Shown here one piece after another: positions 52,524 through 61,455 of a stretch of 64,000 nt of DNA. A model generated the notes under the pieces. The model searched no databases, was not told where the DNA came from, and saw only the letters and a program-made list of their open reading frames with translations. Made by a program: the position numbers and the translations under genes. This DNA is from CAVVTR01 sp963751245 (lineage in GTDB: Bacteria > Acidobacteriota > Thermoanaerobaculia > Thermoanaerobaculales > Thermoanaerobaculaceae), in contig CAVVTR010000002.1 in the NCBI GenBank assembly GCA_963751245.1, positions 124,001 through 188,000 of the forward strand. The letters are read 5' to 3'. Every line of letters starts with the position of its first letter. The first letter of the stretch is position 1.

Positions 52524-53405
52524 ATGGCGAGGGCCGGCCTGTCTGCACCACCCCGTCGGGTGGGTGTCGCTGTCAAGACTTCGAACCCCGAGGCCGCGAC
52601 CCTGGGCGCGGAGCTCCTGCGGGAGCTGTCGCGACGGGGCGTCGAGGGCGTGGTCGACGCCGAGTCGGCCCAGGCCCTGGGCGTCTCTGGCGGGCCGCCC
52701 CGGTGGAGCCTGGGACGCGAGGTGGACCTGGTCTTCGTGCTGGGTGGGGATGGGACGTTCCTCTCGGTGGCGCGGGGCTGTCCTCGTGCCACGCCGGTGG
52801 CCGGGGTCAACCTGGGGACGCTGGGCTTTCTCACCGAGCACGCTCCGGAGCGCACCTTCGCCCTCCTCGACGACATCCTCGAGGGTCGGGTCGAGGTGGA
52901 GGAGCGCGACCGTCTGAGGGTGAGCAGCTCGGGCTCAGGGAACGAGCCAGGCGCTCTCATCCTCAACGACGTGGTCATCACCAAGGCGACCCTGGCCCGG
53001 ATCGTGACCATCTTCGTGGAGGTGGACGGCGAGTTCCTCTCCCGCTTCCGGGCGGACGGGCTCATCCTGGCCACGCCCACCGGGTCCACGGCCTACAACC
53101 TCTCGGCGGGTGGTCCCATCGTCCACCCTGGCCTGTCCGCGCTGCTCATCACGCCGATCTGCTCGCACACCCTCACCAACCGTCCCCTGGTCGTGCCCTC
53201 CCGGTTCGAGCTGCGGGCGTGGGTGGAGAAGGGGCACGACGGGGTGTGGGTGACCCTCGACGGCCAGGTCGGCTTTCCCCTGGAACCGGGTGCCTCGGTG
53301 ACGGTCTCGCCGTCGCCCGAGTCGCTGTCGGTGATCCGCGAGCGCGGGTCCAGCTTCTTCGGGATCCTCCACCACAAGCTCAAGTGGGGTGAGCGGGAGA
53401 TCTAG
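52524..53405 (+). CDS. nadK: NAD kinase
   Basis: NadK phosphorylates NAD to NADP. The 293-residue protein has the catalytic GGDGT at 74-78, GVNLGTLGFL near 93-102, the second signature LNDVVITKA near 145-153 with NE-type NAD contact, and DGLILATPTGSTAYNLSAGG near 176-195. It supplies NADP for Zwf-type enzymes and possibly for reduction of the adjacent Rdx-type selenoprotein. ATG 52524 is 41 bases after the selenoprotein stop. Confidence 0.95.
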   Translation: MARAGLSAPPRRVGVAVKTSNPEAATLGAELLRELSRRGVEGVVDAESAQALGVSGGPPRWSLGREVDLVFVLGGDGTFLSVARGCPRATPVAGVNLGTLGFLTEHAPERTFALLDDILEGRVEVEERDRLRVSSSGSGNEPGALILNDVVITKATLARIVTIFVEVDGEFLSRFRADGLILATPTGSTAYNLSAGGPIVHPGLSALLITPICSHTLTNRPLVVPSRFELRAWVEKGHDGVWVTLDGQVGFPLEPGASVTVSPSPESLSVIRERGSSFFGILHHKLKWGEREI

Positions 53406-53406
53406 A

Positions 53407-56400
53407 GTGCGGCGTCGAAGACCGCACCTGGCGCGGACCGTCATCGGGCTGCTCGGGGTCCTCGCCCTCTGGGTCGTGGTCGCGTGGCTCGCCACCGTCG
53501 CGGTGGGCCGCCCGGCGGTCCGCTCGTGGATGGCGCGTCGCGTCGCGGCGGCCCTGACCGCGGCTCTGCACCAGCCCGCCGAGGTCGGGGACGTGCGCAT
53601 CACCCTCGCTCCCCCGCGCCTCGCCCTCTCGGACGTGCGCGTGGGCCCGGAGGACCGGCCGCTGGTCAAGGTCCGCCGGGCCGAGGTCGCCCTGGGGGGG
53701 CTGAGGCTCGCCGAGCGCGAGGTGGTGGTGGACCAGGTCCGCCTGCGCGGCGTCGTCGTCAGCGGTACCGTGCCGGCCGTCGGGCAGACGCCCCGGCACG
53801 GGCCCTGGTTCTCCTTCGTCGTGCGCCAGCTCGAGGTGGAGGACGTCCACGTCGAGGCGCTGACGATGCCGGACGGGGCCGTGATCCGCGCCAGCGACGT
53901 GCAGGCCCGGTGGAGTGGCACGGCGTCCCGGCCGGTGCAGTCCGCGGTCCTCCACGTGGGCCGGTTCGAGCTGGCCTTTCCCGGTTTCGAACCGATCTCG
54001 GGCACCGTCACCGCCTGGGGCAGGCGGGACGGCCCGGCCTGGCGGCTGGGACGCCTCCGGGGGTCCGGTCCCGGGTGGGAGGCCGACGTGCACGGTGTGT
54101 GGCGTCCGGGGAGCCTGTCCCTGGCGGGGAGCGCCGCCGCCGATCTGGCGGTCCTGGACCGGACGCTCGACCTCGGCGCGCACCTCGAGGGCCGTGCCGT
54201 GGGCGAGGGGCAGGCCACCCTGGGGAGCGCCGGGTTCAAGGTCGACCTCACCGTGCGCTGCCCGCGGGTGGGCGTGGCCGGCTTTTCCTTCCACGCCATC
54301 GAGGGGGAGGCGCACCTCTCCCCCGACGGGCTCGAGGCCTCCGTGGCGCACCTGTCCTGGGCAGGGGGCGAGCTGCACGGCTCGTACGCGCTGGAGTCCT
54401 TCGCTCCGCCGTGGCGCCACCACGCTGCGGTGCGCGGGCGGGGCGTGGAGATCGCCGGGCTGCTGGGGACGTTCGGCGTCAACGCCGCCGGGCTGGCCGG
54501 CCGGATGACGGTGAACGCCCAGGTCGACTGGGACGGCACCCACATCAAGGAAGGAGTGGGCACGGCCGTCTGCGACGTGGTGCCCGACGCCGGCGACGTG
54601 CCCGCAGCGGGCCAGGTGGCGGTCTCGCTCCAGGGAGACGGTGCGATGCACATGTCCACGGCGGACCTCACGCTGGCCGGGGCGCCGGTCCAATGGGAGG
54701 GCCGTCTCACCCTGGGCTCGTGGATCCCGACCTGGTCCGTGCGCGGCGAGGCGCTGCCCGTGCCGGCCGTCGACCGCATGATCACCGGCTGGCTCGGCAA
54801 GTCGATCCTGCCCGGCGCCCTCCACGGGAACGTGGCCGTGGACCTGCGGCTGCGTGGTCCCTTCGACGACATCACGGTGACCGGCGACGTGGCCGCCGCG
54901 CCGATGAGCCTCGGCCTCGTGGCCGTGGACTCCGTGCAGGGCTCGTTCCAGGTCGGGCAGGGCACCGCGTCCTTCGACGGCGTCACCATCCGGATCGGCC
55001 AGGGGACCGTCGCGGGATCGGGAACGTTGCGATACGGGGAGGGCGGCGCCCTCGACGTCCGCTACCGGGGCCGGGGCGTACCCGTCCGGCGGGTCGTCGC
55101 CTGGGGTGGCGTGGATCTCCCCGTCGCGGGCACGCTGAGCGTGGAAGGAACCCTCACCGGCACCCTGGATCACCCCGTCGCCCGGGCGGCGATGGGGGTC
55201 TCCGGCGCCGCCGTCGCGGGGATCCCCTTCGGCGGCGGCAACGGCACGGTGCGCCTGGCCGACGGCGTCGTGCGGCTGGAGTCCCTGAGCGTGGGGCCGC
55301 TGACCGCCGGCGTCCAGGTCGACCTGGAGCGGCGCCAGGCGGTGGTGGACGCCTCGCTGCGGCGCTTCGGACTCGAGGGCGTGTCCCCGGTCCTCGCCCG
55401 CCTCGCAGGTGGGGCCCTGGACGTGGACCTGCACGGCGCCTTCCCCTTCGACCGCCCCGCCGGTCGGCTCGACGTGACCAGCGCCAAGGGGATCAAGGGC
55501 GCGGTGACGCTGGGCGCGACCGGCCTCGAGGTCGAGCTGGACCGGCCGGGGGCGTGGCAGGTGCGCGGCGCCCTGGCGGGCCGCGGGCTGCGGTACGCGG
55601 GGACGTTCACTTACACGGTGTCGTCCCTCCGCCTGCTGGCCCGCGACCTCGCGGGGGGCGAGGTGCCTCTGGACGGCTCCCTCGCGGGCCACGCCTCGGT
55701 GTCGCTGGAGAGCGGCTCGCCGGCGGTCATCGACGGCGAGGTGGAGCGGCTCGAGGTGGCGGTGCAGGGCGACACGGCCACCCTGGCCGCCCCGGCGCGG
55801 TTCAGGGTGGTGGGCTCTGCGGTGGAGCTCCCGGAGGCGAAGCTCAAGGGAGAGACGACCGACGTGACGGTGGCCATGAGCCGCAGCGCCGATGGCCGCC
55901 TCGACGGCAGGGTGGTGGGACAGGTCCCGGCTGCCCTGGTGGGCGTGCTGTGGAAGGGGGCGACCCTCGGCGGGCGGGTGCGGTTCACGGTGGAGCTGTC
56001 CGGCACCGACCGGGAGCCGACGTTCCGGGGCACTGCCCAGGTGGCCGACGGCTCGTTGCTGCTGCCTTCGCTCCCGGTGCCGGTGAGCCACATCGACGGC
56101 ACGCTCTCCTTCGTCCCCGAGGCGATCCGCATGGCTGGAATGCGCTTCTCCATGACCGGGGGAGACGGGAGCTGCGACGGCCGCATCACCCTGTCCCCGC
56201 AGGTGGAGCTGGACCTGACCGTCAACGAGCACAGCATCCGCTGGCCCGTGAGCAGCGGGTTCCAGCCGTCGCTGAGCGGGACGGTGCGGATCACCGGTCC
56301 GCTGGACGCCCTCACGGTCAGCGGGGACACCGTGCTCCAGCGCACCGTCTTCCGCGAGGACGTCAACCTCCAGACGCTGGTCGTCCAGCAGCTCACCGCG

Positions 56401-57150
56401 CCGTCCCGGGCGACCCCCGAGTCGGAGGGCGCCGTCAACCTCAACCTCCGCGTCGACGTGCCCTCGACCTTGGAGCTGAACACGCCCATCGCCCGGGTGA
56501 CGCTGCGCGGGCAGCTGCGCGTGGTAGGCACCAGCGCGCAGCCCGGTCTTCTCGGCCGCCTCGAGGTCGTCGCGGGCGGGGAGCTCGAGCTGTCCGGGGT
56601 GCGGTACGACATCGATCGCGGGACCGTGTCGTTCACCGATCCGGAGCGGATCGACCCCTTCCTGGACGTCCAGGTCCGGGCCACCGTGGACGCGGTGGAG
56701 ATCACCGTGGGCCTGGTCGGGACGCTGGACCGGCTCACCCCCACGCTGGTCTCCAACCCGCCGCTACCCGAGACCGACATCCTCGCCCTCCTGTCCACCG
56801 GACGGCGTGCCGACCAGGCGACGCAGGCGCAGGCCGGGGCCGTCGCCTCGTCGTTCCTCACCGACCAGCTCGCCGGTGCGGTGACCCGCCGCGCCCGCAC
56901 CCTGCTCGACGTGGACCAGCTCCGCGTGGACCCCTTCGCCGCCACGGAGACCGGCAGCCCCACGGCCCGGCTCACGGTGGTGAAGCAGATCTCCCGGGAC
57001 TGGACCGTCACGGTGTCCACCAACCTGGCTTCCAACCGGGAGGAGGTCATCCAGAGCCGGTGGCGCGTGAGCCCGACCCTCTACCTGGAGGCGAGCCGGG
57101 ACGTCAACGGCGTCTACTCCCTGGACGTGAAGTGGCGCCACCGCTACTGA
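53407..57150 (+). CDS. tamB: TamB/AsmA-like inner-membrane-anchored translocation and lipid-transfer protein
   Basis: The 1,247-residue protein has one N-terminal transmembrane anchor (about 10-35) and a very long periplasmic beta-helix-like region, with AsmA-type repeats near the N-terminus and the DUF490 (TamB) domain at the C-terminus (about 850-1247), where LRVVGTSAQPGLLGRLEVVAG and LPETDILALLSTGR are typical. TamB bridges the periplasm and moves phospholipids and assists autotransporter/barrel assembly. GTG 53407 has GGGAGA six bases before and begins one base after the nadK stop; GTG 53389 would add six residues. It overlaps tamA by 19 bases. Confidence 0.9.
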   Translation: MRRRRPHLARTVIGLLGVLALWVVVAWLATVAVGRPAVRSWMARRVAAALTAALHQPAEVGDVRITLAPPRLALSDVRVGPEDRPLVKVRRAEVALGGLRLAEREVVVDQVRLRGVVVSGTVPAVGQTPRHGPWFSFVVRQLEVEDVHVEALTMPDGAVIRASDVQARWSGTASRPVQSAVLHVGRFELAFPGFEPISGTVTAWGRRDGPAWRLGRLRGSGPGWEADVHGVWRPGSLSLAGSAAADLAVLDRTLDLGAHLEGRAVGEGQATLGSAGFKVDLTVRCPRVGVAGFSFHAIEGEAHLSPDGLEASVAHLSWAGGELHGSYALESFAPPWRHHAAVRGRGVEIAGLLGTFGVNAAGLAGRMTVNAQVDWDGTHIKEGVGTAVCDVVPDAGDVPAAGQVAVSLQGDGAMHMSTADLTLAGAPVQWEGRLTLGSWIPTWSVRGEALPVPAVDRMITGWLGKSILPGALHGNVAVDLRLRGPFDDITVTGDVAAAPMSLGLVAVDSVQGSFQVGQGTASFDGVTIRIGQGTVAGSGTLRYGEGGALDVRYRGRGVPVRRVVAWGGVDLPVAGTLSVEGTLTGTLDHPVARAAMGVSGAAVAGIPFGGGNGTVRLADGVVRLESLSVGPLTAGVQVDLERRQAVVDASLRRFGLEGVSPVLARLAGGALDVDLHGAFPFDRPAGRLDVTSAKGIKGAVTLGATGLEVELDRPGAWQVRGALAGRGLRYAGTFTYTVSSLRLLARDLAGGEVPLDGSLAGHASVSLESGSPAVIDGEVERLEVAVQGDTATLAAPARFRVVGSAVELPEAKLKGETTDVTVAMSRSADGRLDGRVVGQVPAALVGVLWKGATLGGRVRFTVELSGTDREPTFRGTAQVADGSLLLPSLPVPVSHIDGTLSFVPEAIRMAGMRFSMTGGDGSCDGRITLSPQVELDLTVNEHSIRWPVSSGFQPSLSGTVRITGPLDALTVSGDTVLQRTVFREDVNLQTLVVQQLTAPSRATPESEGAVNLNLRVDVPSTLELNTPIARVTLRGQLRVVGTSAQPGLLGRLEVVAGGELELSGVRYDIDRGTVSFTDPERIDPFLDVQVRATVDAVEITVGLVGTLDRLTPTLVSNPPLPETDILALLSTGRRADQATQAQAGAVASSFLTDQLAGAVTRRARTLLDVDQLRVDPFAATETGSPTARLTVVKQISRDWTVTVSTNLASNREEVIQSRWRVSPTLYLEASRDVNGVYSLDVKWRHRY

Positions 57151-59891
57151 TCGCGGCGGTGCTCGCGGGCACCCTCGCCTGGGGCAGGGTGCCGGTGACC
57201 AGTGTCGTCCTGGACGCACCGGGCGCAGCCGACGTGGGGGAGCTGCGCGCCATCCTGGGAGTCGAGCCCGGCGAGCCGCTGTCGCGGGGGCAGGTCAGAA
57301 GGGGCGTCCAGGCGCTCATGGCCTCGGGGCAGGTAGAGGACGTGGACGTGGACGCCCGGCCCGAGGACGGCGGTGTGGCCTTGACCGTCAGGATCCAGGT
57401 GGCCTCCCGCCTGAGGACGCTGGAGATCGAGGGCCTGGACGGCGGGGCGAGGAAGACCGTCGAGCGCGAGCTGAGCGTGCAGGAGGGCGCGCCTCTCCAC
57501 GTGGCGGCGTTCGAGGCGGCGGTCCAGCGCGCCCAGGCCCTGCTGCGGGCCGACGGCTACCCCGGAGCCGTGCTGGATCCCGAGCTCCGCTTCGACCTCC
57601 GGCACGGCACTGTGGCGGTCCGGATCGAGGGCAGCCTGGGCCCGCCGCTGCTGGTGGTGAAGCTCGAGGCGACAGGGGTCGAGATGACGCCGGCCGAGCT
57701 GTGGCGCGTCACCGAGCTCAAGCCCGGCGAGCGTCTCGGCGCAGGAGTGCTCGAGGGTGCGCGGCGCCGTCTCGGCGTGGCCGTCCGCAAGCAGGGGTGG
57801 TGGGAGGCGATGGTCGCCGAGCCGTCGGTGACGTCCGGCGCCACCGGCGCGACGGTGGGCCTGGCCGTGCGGCGGGGTCCGGCCTACCGCCTCGAGCTGT
57901 CGGGGATCGAGGCCAGCAAGGCGCTGCTCGCCGACGCACTGCCCTTCGTCAACGGCGACGAGCCGTTCAGCGACGCGGGCGTCGACGTGGCGCAGCGGCG
58001 GGTTCTGCTCTTCCTGCAGCGTGAGGGCCGGCTGCTGGCGAAGGTGACAGCGGTCCTCGGCGACGAGGAGGGGGAGAGGGTGTTACGCGTCGACGCGACG
58101 CCGGGGCCCAGGACCCCCGTGGTGGCGGTGCGCTTCCCGGGCTCCTCGGAGGCCGTCGCGGCGAAGCTGCGTGAGAGGATCGGCGCCCGGCCCGGCCACT
58201 ACTGGCGCTGGGGGGGCGAGCCGGTGGACGAGGATACCCTCGAGGCCGACGTCGGCTCGCTGCAGACGACGCTGCGGTCCGAGGGCTACGCGGAGGCGAC
58301 GGTGGCGGCGCCGCGCCTGGTGGCGGAGGGCGGCGGTGTGGCGGTGGAGTTCCCGGTCGCAGAGGGCATCCGCGACACGGTCACGGCCCTGGAGGTCACC
58401 GGTGTGCCGCCCGGCGTGCCGGTCCCGGCGCTCCCCCTGGCCGAGTCGAAGCCGTGGAGCGAGGCCGCCGAGGCGGGCAGCCGGGCCGCCCTGGGCGCGG
58501 CCCTGGAGGAGGCGGGCTACCCCGACGCCACGGTGGCCAGCCGCCACGAGTGCGCTGACGGGTCGTGCCGTGTCGTCCTGCGCGCCGACCCCGGGGAGGC
58601 GGCGGTGGTGGACCGCGTCGTCGTCGCCGGCCTCGTGCGCACCCACCTGAGCGTGGTCGAGAAGGTGGCGGGGCTCGAGCCGGGACGGTGGATCGGCCCG
58701 GAGGAGCAGCTGGCGGCGCAGCGCCGCCTCCTCGCCCTCGGCATCTTCCAGCGGGCGTCCATCCACGCGATCCCCGGGCAGAGCTACGGCCCCCGGCGGG
58801 GTCTCATCCTCGACCTCCAGGAGGGGCCGACCCGGGCGGTGGGCTTCGGGCTGGGCTACTCCAACGAGGAGAGGGTGCGGGTCTCCGCGGTGTGGTCGGA
58901 GCTCAACCTGTTCGGACGCGCCCGCAGCCTCTCCCTGGAGGCCCGGGTCTCCAGCCGGGAGCGGCGGTGGCAGATCAACTACCGGGAGCCGGCCCGCCTG
59001 GGGCTGCTCGGCTTCCCCACCTGGGTGGCGGTGTACCGCACCGACGAGCGCTTCGCGACCTACGACTTCCTGCGCCGGGGCATGTGGGTGGAGTTCGGCG
59101 ACCACCAGCGGCGCCCCCTGCGCGCCCTGCTCCGGTACGAGTACCAGATCGTCAACAGCAACGCGCCGAACGACATCAAGTCGCAGCTCGAGCGCGACCG
59201 CCGCGACATCGCCATCGCCTCGGTCACGCCGGTGCTCGAGTGGGACACCCGCAACGACGTGTTCACCCCGCGCCGGGGTGTCTACGCGAGCCTCCAGCTC
59301 AAGAGCGCGTTCAAGGCGTTCAAGGCGGACGTGGCTTTCGAGAAGCTCATCGCCGCCGTGGCCGGGTACGCGCCCGCGGGCGCCGGCGTCTTCGCCCTCT
59401 CCGCCCGGGCCGGCGCCATCGAGCCGCACACGGGGATCTCCGACACCACCGCCGGGTGCACCACGGACAACTGCGCCATCCCCATCGCGGAGCGCTTCTT
59501 CGCCGGCGGCCGGGTGTCGCAGCGGGCGTTCCCCACCGACATGCTGGGCATCGTCGGCCAGACGCTGAAGTGCGAGTCCGGCGGGGAGACGGTGCCCACC
59601 ACGCCGGGGTGCACGCTGGTCCCCATCGGCGGCGCCGGGCTCCTCCTGGCCAGCGCCGAGTGGCGCATGCCGCTGTGGGGCGTCCTCGGCGGCACCGTGT
59701 TCCTCGACGGCGGCAACGTGTGGGCCGCGTGGCGGGACATCCGCGTCTCTCAAATGCGCTGGGGGGCTGGCGTCGGCCTCAGGGTGGCCACACCGGTGGG
59801 CCCCCTGCGTCTGGAGTACGGCTGGAAGCTTCGCCGGCTCCCCGGCGAGTCGGCCGGCGAGCTGTTCCTGTCCTTTGGCAACCCGTTCTGA
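57132..59891 (+). CDS. tamA: Omp85-family outer-membrane protein (TamA/BamA-like, extended POTRA region)
   Basis: Omp85 barrel that pairs with TamB. The 919-residue protein has a short signal sequence (about 1-15), then many POTRA repeats to about residue 580 (for example RLRTLEIEGLDGG, TAVLG...TPGPRTPVVAVRF and VVDRVVVAGLVRT segments) and a 16-strand barrel (about 590-919) ending in Phe, the BAM-recognised C-terminus. TamA of E. coli has 577 residues and three POTRA domains, so this one has several more. The conserved barrel strand segments FGLGYSNEERVRVS and RFFAGGRVSQRAF (VRGF-like lid) are present. GTG 57132 is supported by overlap with tamB. Confidence 0.9.
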   Translation: MAPPLLIAAVLAGTLAWGRVPVTSVVLDAPGAADVGELRAILGVEPGEPLSRGQVRRGVQALMASGQVEDVDVDARPEDGGVALTVRIQVASRLRTLEIEGLDGGARKTVERELSVQEGAPLHVAAFEAAVQRAQALLRADGYPGAVLDPELRFDLRHGTVAVRIEGSLGPPLLVVKLEATGVEMTPAELWRVTELKPGERLGAGVLEGARRRLGVAVRKQGWWEAMVAEPSVTSGATGATVGLAVRRGPAYRLELSGIEASKALLADALPFVNGDEPFSDAGVDVAQRRVLLFLQREGRLLAKVTAVLGDEEGERVLRVDATPGPRTPVVAVRFPGSSEAVAAKLRERIGARPGHYWRWGGEPVDEDTLEADVGSLQTTLRSEGYAEATVAAPRLVAEGGGVAVEFPVAEGIRDTVTALEVTGVPPGVPVPALPLAESKPWSEAAEAGSRAALGAALEEAGYPDATVASRHECADGSCRVVLRADPGEAAVVDRVVVAGLVRTHLSVVEKVAGLEPGRWIGPEEQLAAQRRLLALGIFQRASIHAIPGQSYGPRRGLILDLQEGPTRAVGFGLGYSNEERVRVSAVWSELNLFGRARSLSLEARVSSRERRWQINYREPARLGLLGFPTWVAVYRTDERFATYDFLRRGMWVEFGDHQRRPLRALLRYEYQIVNSNAPNDIKSQLERDRRDIAIASVTPVLEWDTRNDVFTPRRGVYASLQLKSAFKAFKADVAFEKLIAAVAGYAPAGAGVFALSARAGAIEPHTGISDTTAGCTTDNCAIPIAERFFAGGRVSQRAFPTDMLGIVGQTLKCESGGETVPTTPGCTLVPIGGAGLLLASAEWRMPLWGVLGGTVFLDGGNVWAAWRDIRVSQMRWGAGVGLRVATPVGPLRLEYGWKLRRLPGESAGELFLSFGNPF

Positions 59892-59963
59892 GCGTGATTT
59901 GGAAGGCGGTGTATGATAAGGCGCCCCGCCGGTGTCTGACCGGGTCCGGGGGGACGGGAGTCG

Positions 59964-61439
59964 ATGATGCTGCGAAAGACCGCGACCATGGCAGTGGTGA
60001 TGGTGCTGGCCCTGGCGAGCCTGGCCAGCGCGGAGCTGTCACCGAAGTACAAGGACTGGCCCGACACGCCTGCCGGATACCTTCTCACCCGCAAGGAGGC
60101 CAAGGCCTACAAGAAGCTCGACACCGACGCCCAGGCGGAGAAGTTCATCGCCCTGTTCTGGGCCCAGCGCGACCCGGACCTCACCTCGAGGGTCAACGCC
60201 TTCAAGGTGGAGTTCGACAGCCGCGTGGCCGAGGCCGACAAGATGTTCTCCTACGAGGACACCAAGGGCAGCATGACCGACCGCGGACGCATGCTCATCC
60301 TCCTCGGACCGCCCAACGAGGCCTCGGTGATCCAGAACGGCCCCGGCAAGAGCCAGATCGAGAGCCGCATGACCACCGACAAGGGGACCACCCAGGTGTG
60401 GGTGTACAAGAAGGACCGGCTCCCCGCCGACGTCAGGCAGGACGAGGTCTACGCGTTCTTCCGCGAGTCCCGTCTGGGCCAGAACGACTTCGCGCTGGAC
60501 CGTTCGGACCGCCGCAACGCCCTGGCCATGAAGATCGAGGGTGACGCGCCCGAGCGTCTCCTCCTGCACCCGGACCTGGAGACGGTCCCCGATGTGGGCT
60601 ACCTCCCCGGCTCCAAGGCCGCGACGGCGGAGCAGCTCGCCGTGTTCTCCCAGGAACCGCGTCCCTGGCCCGAGCACGCCAGCGTCCTCTCCACCGAGGG
60701 CATGATCTCGCCGGCGATCCACCCCCTGTGGGTCTACCTGCAGCTGCCCAACGACGTGCCCGCGGCCACCGAGGCGGTCGGGCGCGTGACGGACAAGGCC
60801 AACGGCCAGACCGTGGGGACGTTCGCGCTTCCGCTCACCCCGCTGAGCATCGCCGGTGCCCGCGGCTACGACTTCTCGCTGCCCCTGGACGTCGGCCAGT
60901 ACAGCTTCGACCTGGCGCTCCTCAACGGCGCCACCCCGCTGGCGGTCAAGACCATCGAGGCCTCCATCGAGGCGGTGCCCGCCGAGGGGACCTACATCTC
61001 GCCGTTCTATTGGGGCGTGGACGTGCGCCAGGAGACACAGGCGCACCTGGGTGACGCCTTCAACCTCGGTGGCTGGCACGTGATCCCGCGGGTCACGGAC
61101 GCCTACCTCAACAGCGAGCAGCTGGCCTACTTCTGCTTTGTCGACCGCCCGGGCCTCGACGAGCAGAAGCAGCCCAAGTTCCAGGTTTCGCTGGCGGTCT
61201 TCCGGGGCGACAAGAAGCTCCAGGCGACGCCGTTCGTGCCGGCCAACGTCTCCCACCTGTACGAGGACACCTGGATGTTCGGCAACGCGCTGCCGCTCCA
61301 CATCTTCCACCGCACCGCCGAGGTCCGGCTGGAGATCACGCTCAAGGATACGATCTCGAACGCCACGTACACGGCCAAGATCCCTGTCACGGTGGTGGTG
61401 CCCACCGCCGCGCCGGCGAGCCCCGCTCCCTCCAAGTGA
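59964..61439 (+). CDS. GWxTD-domain secreted protein
   Basis: The 491-residue protein has a signal peptide (about 1-23, ending LASA) and an N-terminal GWxTD domain: KDWPDTPAGYLLTRKE (the GWxTD position reads DWPDT), FIALFWAQRDPD near 57-68, and DRGRMLILLGPPNEASVI near 107-124. The rest (about 200-480) is beta-rich, with no catalytic motif I recognise. The family is frequent in Acidobacteriota and Bacteroidota and has no known role. ATG 59964 or 59967 follows GGGACGGGAG. Confidence 0.85.
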   Translation: MMLRKTATMAVVMVLALASLASAELSPKYKDWPDTPAGYLLTRKEAKAYKKLDTDAQAEKFIALFWAQRDPDLTSRVNAFKVEFDSRVAEADKMFSYEDTKGSMTDRGRMLILLGPPNEASVIQNGPGKSQIESRMTTDKGTTQVWVYKKDRLPADVRQDEVYAFFRESRLGQNDFALDRSDRRNALAMKIEGDAPERLLLHPDLETVPDVGYLPGSKAATAEQLAVFSQEPRPWPEHASVLSTEGMISPAIHPLWVYLQLPNDVPAATEAVGRVTDKANGQTVGTFALPLTPLSIAGARGYDFSLPLDVGQYSFDLALLNGATPLAVKTIEASIEAVPAEGTYISPFYWGVDVRQETQAHLGDAFNLGGWHVIPRVTDAYLNSEQLAYFCFVDRPGLDEQKQPKFQVSLAVFRGDKKLQATPFVPANVSHLYEDTWMFGNALPLHIFHRTAEVRLEITLKDTISNATYTAKIPVTVVVPTAAPASPAPSK

Positions 61440-61455
61440 GCCGCGGGAGACACCC

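Noticed and set aside
59899..59917. TTGGAA and TATGAT as a promoter for the GWxTD gene
   Set aside because: Only seven bases separate the two boxes, far from the 16-18 needed; the TATGAT alone is weak evidence.
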